Origin: Vibrio sp. BS-M-Sm-2
GTDB lineage: Bacteria; Pseudomonadota; Gammaproteobacteria; Enterobacterales; Vibrionaceae
Length of the DNA stretch: 64,000 nucleotides
Assembly: GCF_041504345.1 (NCBI RefSeq)
Contig: NZ_CP167895.1
Coordinates: 248,001 to 312,000, forward strand
Direction of reading: 5' to 3'
In this document: positions 1 to 7,756 of the stretch, piece by piece
How positions within the stretch are numbered: the stretch's first letter is position 1
How the letters are laid out: every line of letters begins with the position of its first letter
Notes under the pieces: generated by a model
What the model was told of the DNA's origin: nothing
Database searches by the model: none
What the model saw: the letters and a program-made list of their open reading frames with translations, nothing else
Made by a program: the position numbers and the translations under genes

Positions 1-215
1 CAACTTGCACGAGCTGCATGCGCCGCATCAAGTGCCAAGCTAATGTCGGCCTTGGTTGAGCGTGCCACTTGGCAATACACCTGACCATTCACTGGGGAAG
101 TGTTATCAAAATACTCGCCGCTGACAGGCTTCACCCATTCGCCACCGATAAAGTTATCGTATTGCGCTTTAAAGTTCACCACTGCGTTATCACTACCCGG
201 CTGTGCGTAAATCAT
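1..215 (-). CDS. NAD-dependent aldehyde dehydrogenase, N-terminal part only
   Basis: The 5' end of a gene running off the left edge of the window. About 71 codons are present, starting MIYAQPGSDNAVVNFKAQYD and continuing with FIGGEWV and a TSPVNGQ segment. These are the usual N-terminal strand and NAD-domain entry of the ExaC/AldB group of aldehyde dehydrogenases, which oxidise acetaldehyde and similar aldehydes to acids in the cytoplasm. An AAGGA ribosome site lies 6-10 nt before the ATG. The gene is divergent from an AcoR-like sigma-54 activator and has a good sigma-54 promoter match upstream, an arrangement common for alcohol and aldehyde catabolism genes. The catalytic Cys and Glu are outside the window, so the subfamily is inferred from the N-terminus and context. 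Confidence 0.85.
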   Translation of the reverse strand, partial: MIYAQPGSDNAVVNFKAQYDNFIGGEWVKPVSGEYFDNTSPVNGQVYCQVARSTKADISLALDAAHAARAS

Positions 216-373
216 AGTTAGATCCTTCTTTGATTTGTTATTCGTTATTGAGCGAGAGCTGTCTTATTTTTATGGCGGCTCCTCTTGAGAAAAGAACTCA
301 TGACAAGACGCCCATGTTTATGCTTTCTGTTTAAAACACTGATACTTCGTGTTTTCTTCACAACAGTAACAAC

Positions 374-388
374 GCAAATCACACGCCA
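374..388 (-). promoter_or_regulatory. Sigma-54 (-24/-12) promoter for the aldehyde dehydrogenase gene
   Basis: On the minus strand this reads TGGCGTGTGATTTGC. It has GG and GC at the exact spacing of the -24/-12 consensus TGGCAC-N5-TTGC. It would start a transcript about 147 nt upstream of the aldehyde dehydrogenase ATG. The divergent gene encodes a sigma-54 activator, which strongly supports the site. Confidence 0.7.
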
Positions 389-474
389 GAACTTCAAAAC
401 TTGTTGTTAATAAATTGTAAAACTATGATTACCAAACGTTTACAACCCAAAGTGAGTTGGCATTGAACGGACGT

Positions 475-540
475 CTGGAAACCACTCCAGTGTTCAACTG
501 TTCCAAATTGGTACACCCTCACTGTTACGACATGGAACAG
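475..540. promoter_or_regulatory. Candidate activator-binding (UAS) repeats between aldehyde dehydrogenase and acoR-like gene
   Basis: Three inverted or repeated elements lie 85-165 bp upstream of the sigma-54 promoter, where enhancer sites normally sit. They are CTGGA-N6-TCCAG (475-490), CTGTTCC (498-504), and CTGTTAC-N5-GGAACAG (522-540), the last ending 2 nt before the activator start codon. The outer CTGTTCC and GGAACAG form a perfect inverted pair. Binding by the adjacent regulator, and autoregulation through the last site, are inferences. Confidence 0.45.
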
Positions 541-542
541 TC

Positions 543-2333
543 ATGCACCTTCAACAAGCAAACACCTCAGATTGGCTTTCGTCCTCTTGGCACCGCAGCA
601 CAGAAGCGGGTCTAAAACAGAGACGACTTCCCGAAGACATTCGCCTGCCACAATCGATTCTTAAACAGCGACGACATCAATCTTCTGACTTAATCAACAT
701 CGTCGAACGCAATGCGCTGCCTTTGTTTAATCAGATGTTTGCACGCACCGACAGTCGTTTGATTTTGACCGACATTGAAGGAGTGATTCTGGCAAGTTGG
801 GGACAGGAGCGGTTTAAGGAGAAGCTGACATCAATTGCACTCAGCTCTGGAGTCTGTTGGCAGGAACAACTGAAAGGCACCAACGCGATTGGCACCGCCA
901 TTGTTGAAGCCAAGCCAGTATCCATCATTGGCGAACAACACTTCATCCACCAGCATCGATTTATCAGCTGTTCAGCAAGCCCGGTGTTCGATCATCAAGG
1001 CCAGATGGTTGGCGTATTGGACATCACCAGTGAGCAGCAACAACACGACAGTTCCGTCCAATTACTGGTTCAAAATATGGTTCAGCTTGTTGAGAACCAG
1101 CTACTGAGCCACATCCCACAAGGCACCACTCGAATCGATCTTGCGTGTGAGAAATCTTTACTACACAGTGGTTGGCAAGGGATAGTGATAGCCAATGAGG
1201 CTGGCGAAGTAGTGGCGCACAATCAGGTCGCCTCTCAGCTGCTGGATCAAACCTCGATCGTCGGCGAATGCATAGATACCCTCTTCAACCGAACCTCATT
1301 AGACACGCCCTTTGTATTTGAGAAACAGCATCTCAAACAACCAACCACCAAACGCACGCGCTCCATTTCAGCATCGTGCGATTTGCACCATGGCGAACAA
1401 AAGATAGAACACGCTTGGCAGCAAGCTAATAAGGTTATCGATAAAGGGATCAGCCTATTAATCTTAGGAGAAACGGGCGTTGGAAAAGGCGAATTTGTTA
1501 AAGCATTACACAAGCAAAGCCAGCGTAAATCGTCGCCTTTAGTGGCGGTAAACTGTGGGGCGCTGCCGAAAGATCTTATCGAATCTGAGCTGTTTGGCTA
1601 CGCGCCGGGCGCATTTACTGGCGCAAGCCACAAAGGATTCCAAGGCAAGATCCGTCAAGCAGACAAGGGCATTCTATTTTTGGATGAGATCGCCGACATG
1701 CCATTGGAGGCTCAATGTCGATTGCTGCATGTTCTGCAAGACAAATCCGTGGTCCCTGTGGGTTCGAACCAAAGCTACCAAGTCGATTGTCAGATCATCG
1801 CCGCGACTCATAAAAACTTAGAACAGTTGGTCGCTACGGGGGAATTTCGACAAGATCTCTTTTACCGCCTGAATGGCTTGGCCTTTACTCTGCCAAGCCT
1901 GCAACACCGACAAGACAAACACGCCTTAATCGAGCACATTCACAGTAAGTACGCGGAAGACGAACAGACAATCTGCCCGCACTTAATGAGCTTACTATGC
2001 GCTTATTCTTGGCCGGGTAATATCCGAGAATTAGATAACTTACTGAAGGTTACCGCCCTACTCGCGAGCGACGTACCACAAGTCACTCTAGAACATGTAC
2101 CAAGCCACCTTGCTCAGCACCTCACCTCTTTAGCTCAAGATAGTCATCATCAGATTACTGCTTCTCGTATCATCGAAGGTAAGTCAAATGCTGACTTAAG
2201 AAGTACCGTTGAAGAGACCTTGCTACAAACCTATCAAGCCAACCAAGGTAATATCAGCAAGACATCCCGAATACTGGGCATCAGCCGTAATACTATTTAT
2301 CGAAAACTAAAGAGTTTGGGGATTCTTCAATGA
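543..2333 (+). CDS. AcoR-like sigma-54-dependent transcriptional activator
   Basis: A 596-residue bacterial enhancer-binding protein. The N-terminal third carries a GAF-type sensor (about residues 50-190) and a short PAS-like stretch (QGIVIANEAGEV). The AAA+ domain follows, with Walker A GETGVGKGE near residue 309, the sigma-54 contact loop GAFTGA near 355 and Walker B ILFLDEIAD near 380. A Fis-type helix-turn-helix ends the protein (NISKTSRILGISRNTIYRKL). This order matches AcoR, the activator of acetoin and aldehyde catabolic operons. It is divergent from an aldehyde dehydrogenase with a sigma-54 promoter, its probable target. The inducer (alcohol, aldehyde or acetoin) cannot be read from the sequence. 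No strong Shine-Dalgarno is visible before the ATG; the upstream palindrome would overlap it. Confidence 0.88.
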   Translation: MHLQQANTSDWLSSSWHRSTEAGLKQRRLPEDIRLPQSILKQRRHQSSDLINIVERNALPLFNQMFARTDSRLILTDIEGVILASWGQERFKEKLTSIALSSGVCWQEQLKGTNAIGTAIVEAKPVSIIGEQHFIHQHRFISCSASPVFDHQGQMVGVLDITSEQQQHDSSVQLLVQNMVQLVENQLLSHIPQGTTRIDLACEKSLLHSGWQGIVIANEAGEVVAHNQVASQLLDQTSIVGECIDTLFNRTSLDTPFVFEKQHLKQPTTKRTRSISASCDLHHGEQKIEHAWQQANKVIDKGISLLILGETGVGKGEFVKALHKQSQRKSSPLVAVNCGALPKDLIESELFGYAPGAFTGASHKGFQGKIRQADKGILFLDEIADMPLEAQCRLLHVLQDKSVVPVGSNQSYQVDCQIIAATHKNLEQLVATGEFRQDLFYRLNGLAFTLPSLQHRQDKHALIEHIHSKYAEDEQTICPHLMSLLCAYSWPGNIRELDNLLKVTALLASDVPQVTLEHVPSHLAQHLTSLAQDSHHQITASRIIEGKSNADLRSTVEETLLQTYQANQGNISKTSRILGISRNTIYRKLKSLGILQ

Positions 2334-2733
2334 AGGAAATGAACCAAGCTTTGGCTGCCCTAAATTGATAAAACAAACATAAACACTCGCATAAATAGAG
2401 GGAGCGAATGACTTTGAGTAAAATTAAGTGTGACCATTGTCATATAATGAATAATCCACATTCAGTAACGAGCGAAAAAAACACAGTTCTCACCTAATAA
2501 AAGACCACTTTATCAATAAGGTTTAAAGATCAATAAATACAATTGGTTACTTAACCTTAAGTAAGTATTTATTTATCTTTCAGAACCCACACATCAAATA
2601 TAAAGATAAGCCCAATGCAATCCTGTTTATAAATTAGATCTGTCTATTCTTTTTGTATTCATTATTTTGAATTTTTCATTCATTTATCTTGTTTAAAATC
2701 TCAGCAAATTTAAAATATTTGGCATGAGATCAT
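2334..2733. other. 400-bp AT-rich intergenic region upstream of the chemoreceptor
   Basis: No supported gene. The stretch is AT-rich. It contains one clean palindrome, TTACTTAA-CC-TTAAGTAA at 2547-2564, about 170 bp before the chemoreceptor start, which could be an operator. I see no convincing terminator hairpin after the AcoR-like gene. Confidence 0.5.
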
Positions 2734-4866
2734 ATGTTTAACAGTATACGTACACGAATTGCGGTAAGTGCAGGCGGGGCAATGGCTTTCACCCTGTTAA
2801 TCGCAATGGGGATGACGACCAACGCATTTACCGATGTGAATGAGCAAGTCACTAAAAAAGTCAAAACGCAGCTGACAGACGCCACAACATCGGATTTACA
2901 AAACACAGCGCTTCAACAAGGTTTAAACATCGCTAACCAGCTTGACCCTGTATTGGCCAACCTAAAACAAGCACGCTCAATCATTGAGTTGAGTTCAGAA
3001 ACCAACGCAAGCGCAGACCTTGTTGTTAAACAGTTTACTGCCGCCTTGGAAGCACAAAACAAAGCTGTATTTGCGGGCTACATGGTTTGGGAAAACAAAA
3101 CATGGCCACAGCAAGCTACGTTGAACAGCGAAAGTAACTCAAACTCCCAAGAAAGCTCAAACACCGAATTAGGCTTTAACAGCCAAGGCTACCTTGCACC
3201 TTTCTTCTCTCCAAATGATCACAACAGCTTTGATGCCGTCGCAATGGAGAGCTTTAGCAATACTGAACTCAACAGTAACGGGGAGCGAAAAGACGATTGG
3301 CACTTAATGCCTTACCAAACCGGTAAGACATTTGTGATGGAACCGTATTTCTACCCGGTTCGAGGTAAGCAAGAGCTCATCACCACCATCAGCCAACCAA
3401 TCAAACAAGACGGGAAAATCATTGGCTCAATTGGCTTTGATTTGTCTTTGTTTGAACTTCAAAGCCAGAGTGAATTGTTTGCTCGTAACCTGTTTGATGG
3501 CAAAGGCAAGATCCTCATCACTTCTTGGAAAGGCATTACACTGGCCAACAGTCGCTCTGCAGATATGGTAGGTAAAAAAGTCTCATCTGAATTGGAAGCA
3601 GAATGGTCGAGCATTCAGTCTATCGCTAAGCGAACAGGCGCTGGCCTTGTCACTTTCGGCGGCGATGAATACGCAATTACTTCAATTAATACCAGTGATG
3701 CGCCTTGGGTCGTCATGGTTTCAGTACCCAGTAGTCACCTTACAAAAAGCGTCGACGACTACACGAATTGGAGTGATGAACAGAATTCAAAAGCACTTGA
3801 AAAAGGTGTGTGGGCGGGGATCATCGCAGCTCTTCTAGGCATTGCCTCCATGGCATTTATCGCCAACTCTTTAGGCAAGGTTCTGAACAACTTAGTGGAA
3901 CGTTTCAAAGATGCAGCACAAGGCGAGGGTGACTTAACTTATCGCATTGAAGTGAAAGGTAAGGATGAAACTGCTCAGCTAGCACATTGGTTCAATACCT
4001 TCCTATCTCGCATACAAGAAATGCTCCTAACCGTTATGGTAACGGCAGACCAAGTAGATAAAAATGCCGCTGAAGGCCAAGCTCGCGCTGAGGTTTCTCG
4101 TGATCAGTTGAATTCTCAAGTTAACGAAGTGAACTCACTTGCAACAGCCATTAATGAAATGAGTGCGACTGCACAAGAAGTGGCAAGTTCAGCCGTTCAA
4201 GCGGCCGCAGCTGCGAGCCAAGTGCAAAGCAACAGCCTTAATGGTATGGCACGTATGGACAATGCCGCGAGCGCAGTAGATAGCTTGGCCATTCAGGTCA
4301 ATGATGCGCAGCAACAAACGCAAAACTTAGTTGATTCAAGCACCGCCATTCAAGGTATTTTGAGTGAAATTGGCGGTATTGCAGAACAAACTAACTTACT
4401 TGCACTGAATGCTGCCATTGAAGCTGCCCGTGCGGGTGAAGCAGGACGTGGCTTTGCTGTGGTTGCTGATGAAGTACGTAACCTCGCGAATCGTACTCAA
4501 GGTTCGACCGAAGAGATTCGCTCTATGTTGGCTCGCTTAGAGCAAGAGACTCAATCTATCGTGGTATTGATGGAGCAAAGCCAAAAGCAAGCAAACGACA
4601 CCAAAGGCGAAACTGAAGCCGCTCATCTCGCCTTGTCAGAAATCAACCAAGCGATTGAAGTGATCAACGACATGAACAACCAGATTGCTTCCGCTGCTGA
4701 GGAACAAAGCTCGGTATCAGAAGAGATTAACCGTAATGTGGTGATCATCAATGACACTGCCGTTGAGGTGATGGGCACCATGACATCGTCGGTCCAAATT
4801 AGTAACGATCTGACAGTAAAAGCTGGAGATTTGCACGGAGAACTGAGTAAGTTTAAGCTATCTTAA
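2734..4866 (+). CDS. Methyl-accepting chemotaxis protein with periplasmic Cache-type sensor
   Basis: A 710-residue inner-membrane chemoreceptor. A first membrane helix (about residues 11-32) is followed by a large periplasmic domain (about 35-350) of dCache type; the segment with PYFYPVRGKQELITTISQPI matches such sensors. A second helix (about 358-380) leads to a HAMP domain (about 381-435) and the cytoplasmic signalling domain. The CheA/CheW hairpin tip is clear near residues 550-590 (EQTNLLALNAAIEAARAGE and FAVVADEVRNLA). It would steer flagellar rotation through CheA/CheW. The ligand is not predictable; Cache sensors often bind amino acids or organic acids. It appears monocistronic, with its own hairpin terminator downstream. 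Only a weak GAGAT ribosome site precedes the ATG. Confidence 0.92.
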   Translation: MFNSIRTRIAVSAGGAMAFTLLIAMGMTTNAFTDVNEQVTKKVKTQLTDATTSDLQNTALQQGLNIANQLDPVLANLKQARSIIELSSETNASADLVVKQFTAALEAQNKAVFAGYMVWENKTWPQQATLNSESNSNSQESSNTELGFNSQGYLAPFFSPNDHNSFDAVAMESFSNTELNSNGERKDDWHLMPYQTGKTFVMEPYFYPVRGKQELITTISQPIKQDGKIIGSIGFDLSLFELQSQSELFARNLFDGKGKILITSWKGITLANSRSADMVGKKVSSELEAEWSSIQSIAKRTGAGLVTFGGDEYAITSINTSDAPWVVMVSVPSSHLTKSVDDYTNWSDEQNSKALEKGVWAGIIAALLGIASMAFIANSLGKVLNNLVERFKDAAQGEGDLTYRIEVKGKDETAQLAHWFNTFLSRIQEMLLTVMVTADQVDKNAAEGQARAEVSRDQLNSQVNEVNSLATAINEMSATAQEVASSAVQAAAAASQVQSNSLNGMARMDNAASAVDSLAIQVNDAQQQTQNLVDSSTAIQGILSEIGGIAEQTNLLALNAAIEAARAGEAGRGFAVVADEVRNLANRTQGSTEEIRSMLARLEQETQSIVVLMEQSQKQANDTKGETEAAHLALSEINQAIEVINDMNNQIASAAEEQSSVSEEINRNVVIINDTAVEVMGTMTSSVQISNDLTVKAGDLHGELSKFKLS

Positions 4867-4890
4867 TTCACTCTCTCTTCCATAAAAACA

Positions 4891-4918
4891 AGGCCGAGAA
4901 ACTCAATGTTCTCGGCCT
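4891..4918. terminator. Bidirectional hairpin terminator
   Basis: Perfect 10-bp stem AGGCCGAGAA / TTCTCGGCCT with an 8-nt loop, between the convergent chemoreceptor and LysR genes. The T-rich tail is better on the minus strand (TTGTTTTTATG). Confidence 0.75.
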
Positions 4919-4992
4919 ATCTCTTATCCACCTTATCTCATCGTAAAAAGCTCAACTCCTGAGTGAGAAAACAAAAGTCATTTAGAAAAAAG

Positions 4993-5826
4993 CTAATCAG
5001 AATCCAACTCGACAAGTTGATTGAGCACCTCTTTATCCAATACGGGGTGATGCTTGCTTGCGAGGATCAACACAATATCAACCGAAGGCAGCGGTGGCAT
5101 GTCGTCGAGGATTTTCAGATCCGGGGTCACACTGAGTTTGCCCATCGCACCAATCGCTAATCCTGCTTTTACAATCGCACGCTGCGCTGAAGCGGTATTG
5201 CTACAAGCCAACAGTTGATAAGGCGTACCCTGCTTGGTTAAGCCATTCACGGCCGCAGCGTGGTACTTACAATCGGTTTGGAACAGAGCTAATGGCACAG
5301 GATTAGAGTCATCAAACACAAAATCAGGGCTGCTTATCCAAACGCCCACATCATTGGTTAGCCAATATCCCTCTTCACTATCGGGAGCGCGGGTCACGAT
5401 AGCAGCATCAAGCCTACCATCATCAAGCCACTCTCTAAGCGTAATGCTCGGCAAGCTAAATATTTGAATGGAGCACGTGGGTTCTGCGTTCTGCAACAGC
5501 TTAATCACTTTCGGCAAGATACTGTCGTTATAGTCTTCAGGGCAACCTAATCTCAGTGGCTGTTTGTCCTCATAACGTTTTACTTGTTTCAACGCCGTAT
5601 TGTGGAGTGCGACGAGTTGCTCCGCATGAGAACGTAATGCCAAGCCCGCCTCAGTCAAAACCAGGTTGCGTCCTTCCTTTTGAAACAGAGTGACGTTAAG
5701 TTCTTCCTCTAACTTGCGCATCTGAGCACTAAAGGCTGATTGGGTGCGATTAATCTGCTTTGCAGCGCGTGTGAAACTGCTGGTCTCCACAAACGCGAGA
5801 AAGCCTCGCAACGCATCAATATCCAT
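4993..5826 (-). CDS. LysR-family transcriptional regulator
   Basis: A LysR-type regulator of 277 residues from the chosen start. The winged helix-turn-helix is at the N-terminus (MDIDALRGFLAFVETSSFTR, then AAKQINRTQSAFSAQMRKLE) and a periplasmic-binding-protein-like co-inducer domain fills residues 85-277. An upstream in-frame ATG (5844) would add six residues. The inner ATG is preferred because GGTGGTGA lies 7-8 nt before it and LysR proteins normally start right at MDxxxLRxF. The gene is divergent from a glutathione S-transferase gene with about 115 bp between them, so the GST gene is the likely target along with itself. The effector is unknown. Confidence 0.85.
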   Translation of the reverse strand: MDIDALRGFLAFVETSSFTRAAKQINRTQSAFSAQMRKLEEELNVTLFQKEGRNLVLTEAGLALRSHAEQLVALHNTALKQVKRYEDKQPLRLGCPEDYNDSILPKVIKLLQNAEPTCSIQIFSLPSITLREWLDDGRLDAAIVTRAPDSEEGYWLTNDVGVWISSPDFVFDDSNPVPLALFQTDCKYHAAAVNGLTKQGTPYQLLACSNTASAQRAIVKAGLAIGAMGKLSVTPDLKILDDMPPLPSVDIVLILASKHHPVLDKEVLNQLVELDSD

Positions 5827-5942
5827 ATTGAAATCACCACCCATCGTTTTTATTAATGTATTGCATCAAAATTATCCGTTAGTGCGCCGTAATACAATCC
5901 CTTAAGCTCAAATGCATACCCACCAAACGCAAGGAAGCATTT

Positions 5943-6590
5943 ATGCAGCTTTATATCGCTAATCAGAACTACTCCACTTGGTCACTGCGCGCATGGCTAA
6001 TATTTGAACACTACAACCTCAACGCAGACGTCATCAAACTTAAGCTATTCACGCCAGATTTTTACGACACGTTAGCGAAAGTTACGCCCACCGCAAAAGT
6101 GCCGACTCTAGTTGATGGTGACGTTGCAGTGTGGGATTCACTCGCAATTCTCGAATACGTTAATGATACCTACCTAAACGGCGCTGCCTGGCCAACATCC
6201 GTTGCAGAGCGCGCCTTAGCCCGAGCTATCTCGGCAGAAATGCATTCTGGTTTTTTCAACATCAGAAATGAATTACCAATGAATTGCCGAGCCAAAAGAA
6301 AATTGGTTTTGAGTGAAGGTGCACTAAAAGACATCGCTCGCATCGATGCCATTTGGTCAGAGCAAATGGAGCAATACCCAGAGGGCTGGCTATTTGGTGA
6401 ATGGTCGATTGCTGATGCGATGTTTGCACCTGTAGCGCTGCGAGTCGAAACCTATGGCATCAAGCTTTCGGACAAGGCCCGACAGTATCAACAACGAGTG
6501 TTGAATAGCCCGTCTATAAAAAAATGGTTGGCGGAGGCGAGTTTAGAAAAGGATATCGTTGAAGAAGACGAGGCGGGAGAACCTGTTTAG
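5943..6590 (+). CDS. Glutathione S-transferase family protein
   Basis: A 215-residue soluble protein with the two-domain GST fold. The thioredoxin-like N-domain begins MQLYIANQNYSTWSLRAWL, where the Ser in NYSTWS is the probable glutathione-activating residue. It includes the conserved cis-Pro loop (KVPTLVDG) and a DS glutathione-binding motif (VWDSLAILEY). An all-helical C-domain follows (about residues 85-215). Such proteins conjugate or reduce electrophiles with glutathione; the substrate is not predictable. A GGAAG ribosome site precedes the ATG. It is transcribed divergently from a LysR regulator and followed by a strong terminator, so it is probably a single-gene unit. Confidence 0.85.
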   Translation: MQLYIANQNYSTWSLRAWLIFEHYNLNADVIKLKLFTPDFYDTLAKVTPTAKVPTLVDGDVAVWDSLAILEYVNDTYLNGAAWPTSVAERALARAISAEMHSGFFNIRNELPMNCRAKRKLVLSEGALKDIARIDAIWSEQMEQYPEGWLFGEWSIADAMFAPVALRVETYGIKLSDKARQYQQRVLNSPSIKKWLAEASLEKDIVEEDEAGEPV

Positions 6591-6599
6591 TTTGGAGAG

Positions 6600-6635
6600 A
6601 ATGAGTCTCGAATAGCGTCGAGACTCATTGTTGTT
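6600..6635. terminator. Hairpin terminator after the GST gene
   Basis: Perfect 12-bp stem AATGAGTCTCGA / TCGAGACTCATT with a 6-nt loop, followed by GTTGTT. It lies between convergent GST and XRE-regulator genes and probably serves both. Confidence 0.75.
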
Positions 6636-6661
6636 ACTAGTGAATACGATCCGCTGACTCG

Positions 6662-6895
6662 CTACTCGGAAGTAACGCTGTCTTGGTGAACATTCGCTTC
6701 AAATTCCAATATGTCACCAGGTTGGCACTCTAACACTTCGCACAACTTATCAAGTGTCGATAGCCTTACCGCTTTGGCCTTGCCATTCTTTAACACCGAC
6801 AAGTTGGCTTCTGTAATCCCTACTTCTTTTGCCAATGTCTTCAATCGCATTTTCCGCTTGGCCATCATAATGTCTAAATTAATGCAGATAGTCAT
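6662..6895 (-). CDS. Small XRE (Cro/CI-type) helix-turn-helix regulator
   Basis: A 77-residue protein made up almost entirely of one Cro/CI-type DNA-binding domain (RLKTLAKEVGITEANLSVLK, then LSTLDKLCEVLECQPGDIL). This is the YozG-like group. The AAAGGA ribosome site is well spaced from the ATG. It starts 10 nt after the stop of the DUF2975 membrane gene, so the two are co-transcribed. This DUF2975-plus-small-HTH pairing recurs in many bacteria; the target and function are not established. It is probably autoregulatory through the palindrome upstream of the operon. Confidence 0.85.
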   Translation of the reverse strand: MTICINLDIMMAKRKMRLKTLAKEVGITEANLSVLKNGKAKAVRLSTLDKLCEVLECQPGDILEFEANVHQDSVTSE

Positions 6896-6905
6896 GACAA
6901 GTCCT

Positions 6906-7454
6906 TTAAATCGTGTGGCTGTGTTCGTCGGCCAAAATATAACCCTCTTTCATCACCCATGAGATGATCAAGATAATCATACCTAATATAAGTGTCAAAA
7001 AGTCCATACCCACAAAACTAATCTCAAAGATACGCTCACCTGGTGGATTATTGAACGACAAAATCACTGACATCAATGAACCATAGATAACCGACCCAAA
7101 TACCCAATAGAAAAAGCTATACCCGAGTTTCTGGTATGACATTGCGTTTTCCAAAGAGAAGATTTCGCCTCGCTCATAGTTGCGAAATAAACGTATCAGA
7201 ACCATTAGTGCGTATATCAGGATGCTGGACATCGCTAAACTTGTGAACGCAGCAACCATTCTTGTTGTCATAGTAAGCGGCAACATCGTGTAACTCCCGA
7301 TGTCATAGGTGAGATAAAAAATACCTGTCGCACTTATAAAGTCATAGGGAGTCTCAACGGTTAACCAGAAGTAGCACACCATGATAGGAGTAAGTACAAG
7401 AAAGAACTGCAATAGCATGCGAACACGTCGGCTCTGTTTTTGGATGTTAGACAT
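6906..7454 (-). CDS. DUF2975-family membrane protein
   Basis: A 182-residue membrane protein with four predicted helices: about residues 13-33, 62-87, 112-130 and 148-170. A short charged connector (RNYERGEIFSLENAMSYQKLG) between helices 2 and 3 is the hallmark of DUF2975 proteins. It forms a two-gene operon with a downstream XRE regulator. A CAGGA ribosome site precedes the ATG. No biochemical role is known for the family; the pairing suggests a membrane component linked to a small repressor. Confidence 0.8.
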   Translation of the reverse strand: MSNIQKQSRRVRMLLQFFLVLTPIMVCYFWLTVETPYDFISATGIFYLTYDIGSYTMLPLTMTTRMVAAFTSLAMSSILIYALMVLIRLFRNYERGEIFSLENAMSYQKLGYSFFYWVFGSVIYGSLMSVILSFNNPPGERIFEISFVGMDFLTLILGMIILIISWVMKEGYILADEHSHTI

Positions 7455-7513
7455 AATGAATATTCCTGTTAAGTTGACAGGAGGATACTAAGATCAAATT
7501 AAATGATGATCAA

Positions 7514-7544
7514 TAATAAATTATCGTTTTTCGATAATTTATTA
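7514..7544. promoter_or_regulatory. 13-bp perfect inverted repeat upstream of the DUF2975-XRE operon
   Basis: TAATAAATTATCG and its exact complement CGATAATTTATTA are separated by TTTTT, 60-90 nt upstream of the DUF2975 start codon. Size and place fit an operator overlapping the operon promoter, probably for the encoded XRE protein. No gene lies upstream that would need a terminator here. Confidence 0.6.
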
Positions 7545-7756
7545 CCTTTTAACATTTTAATTAAAAAACAAAATAGCGTTAGATTTATCAGTTAATGATC
7601 AAGGCCCTAGCTCGCTCTCGAGTCGATTCACTTAACCACCAATCACCTGAACCTTTACCCAAATCGCAATAATTTTGTCGACTGTGATCACCGAACCACA
7701 ATGTGCAGACCTGATTGTTTATATTCAACAAAATCCAATTCGTTAAGATAAACATC

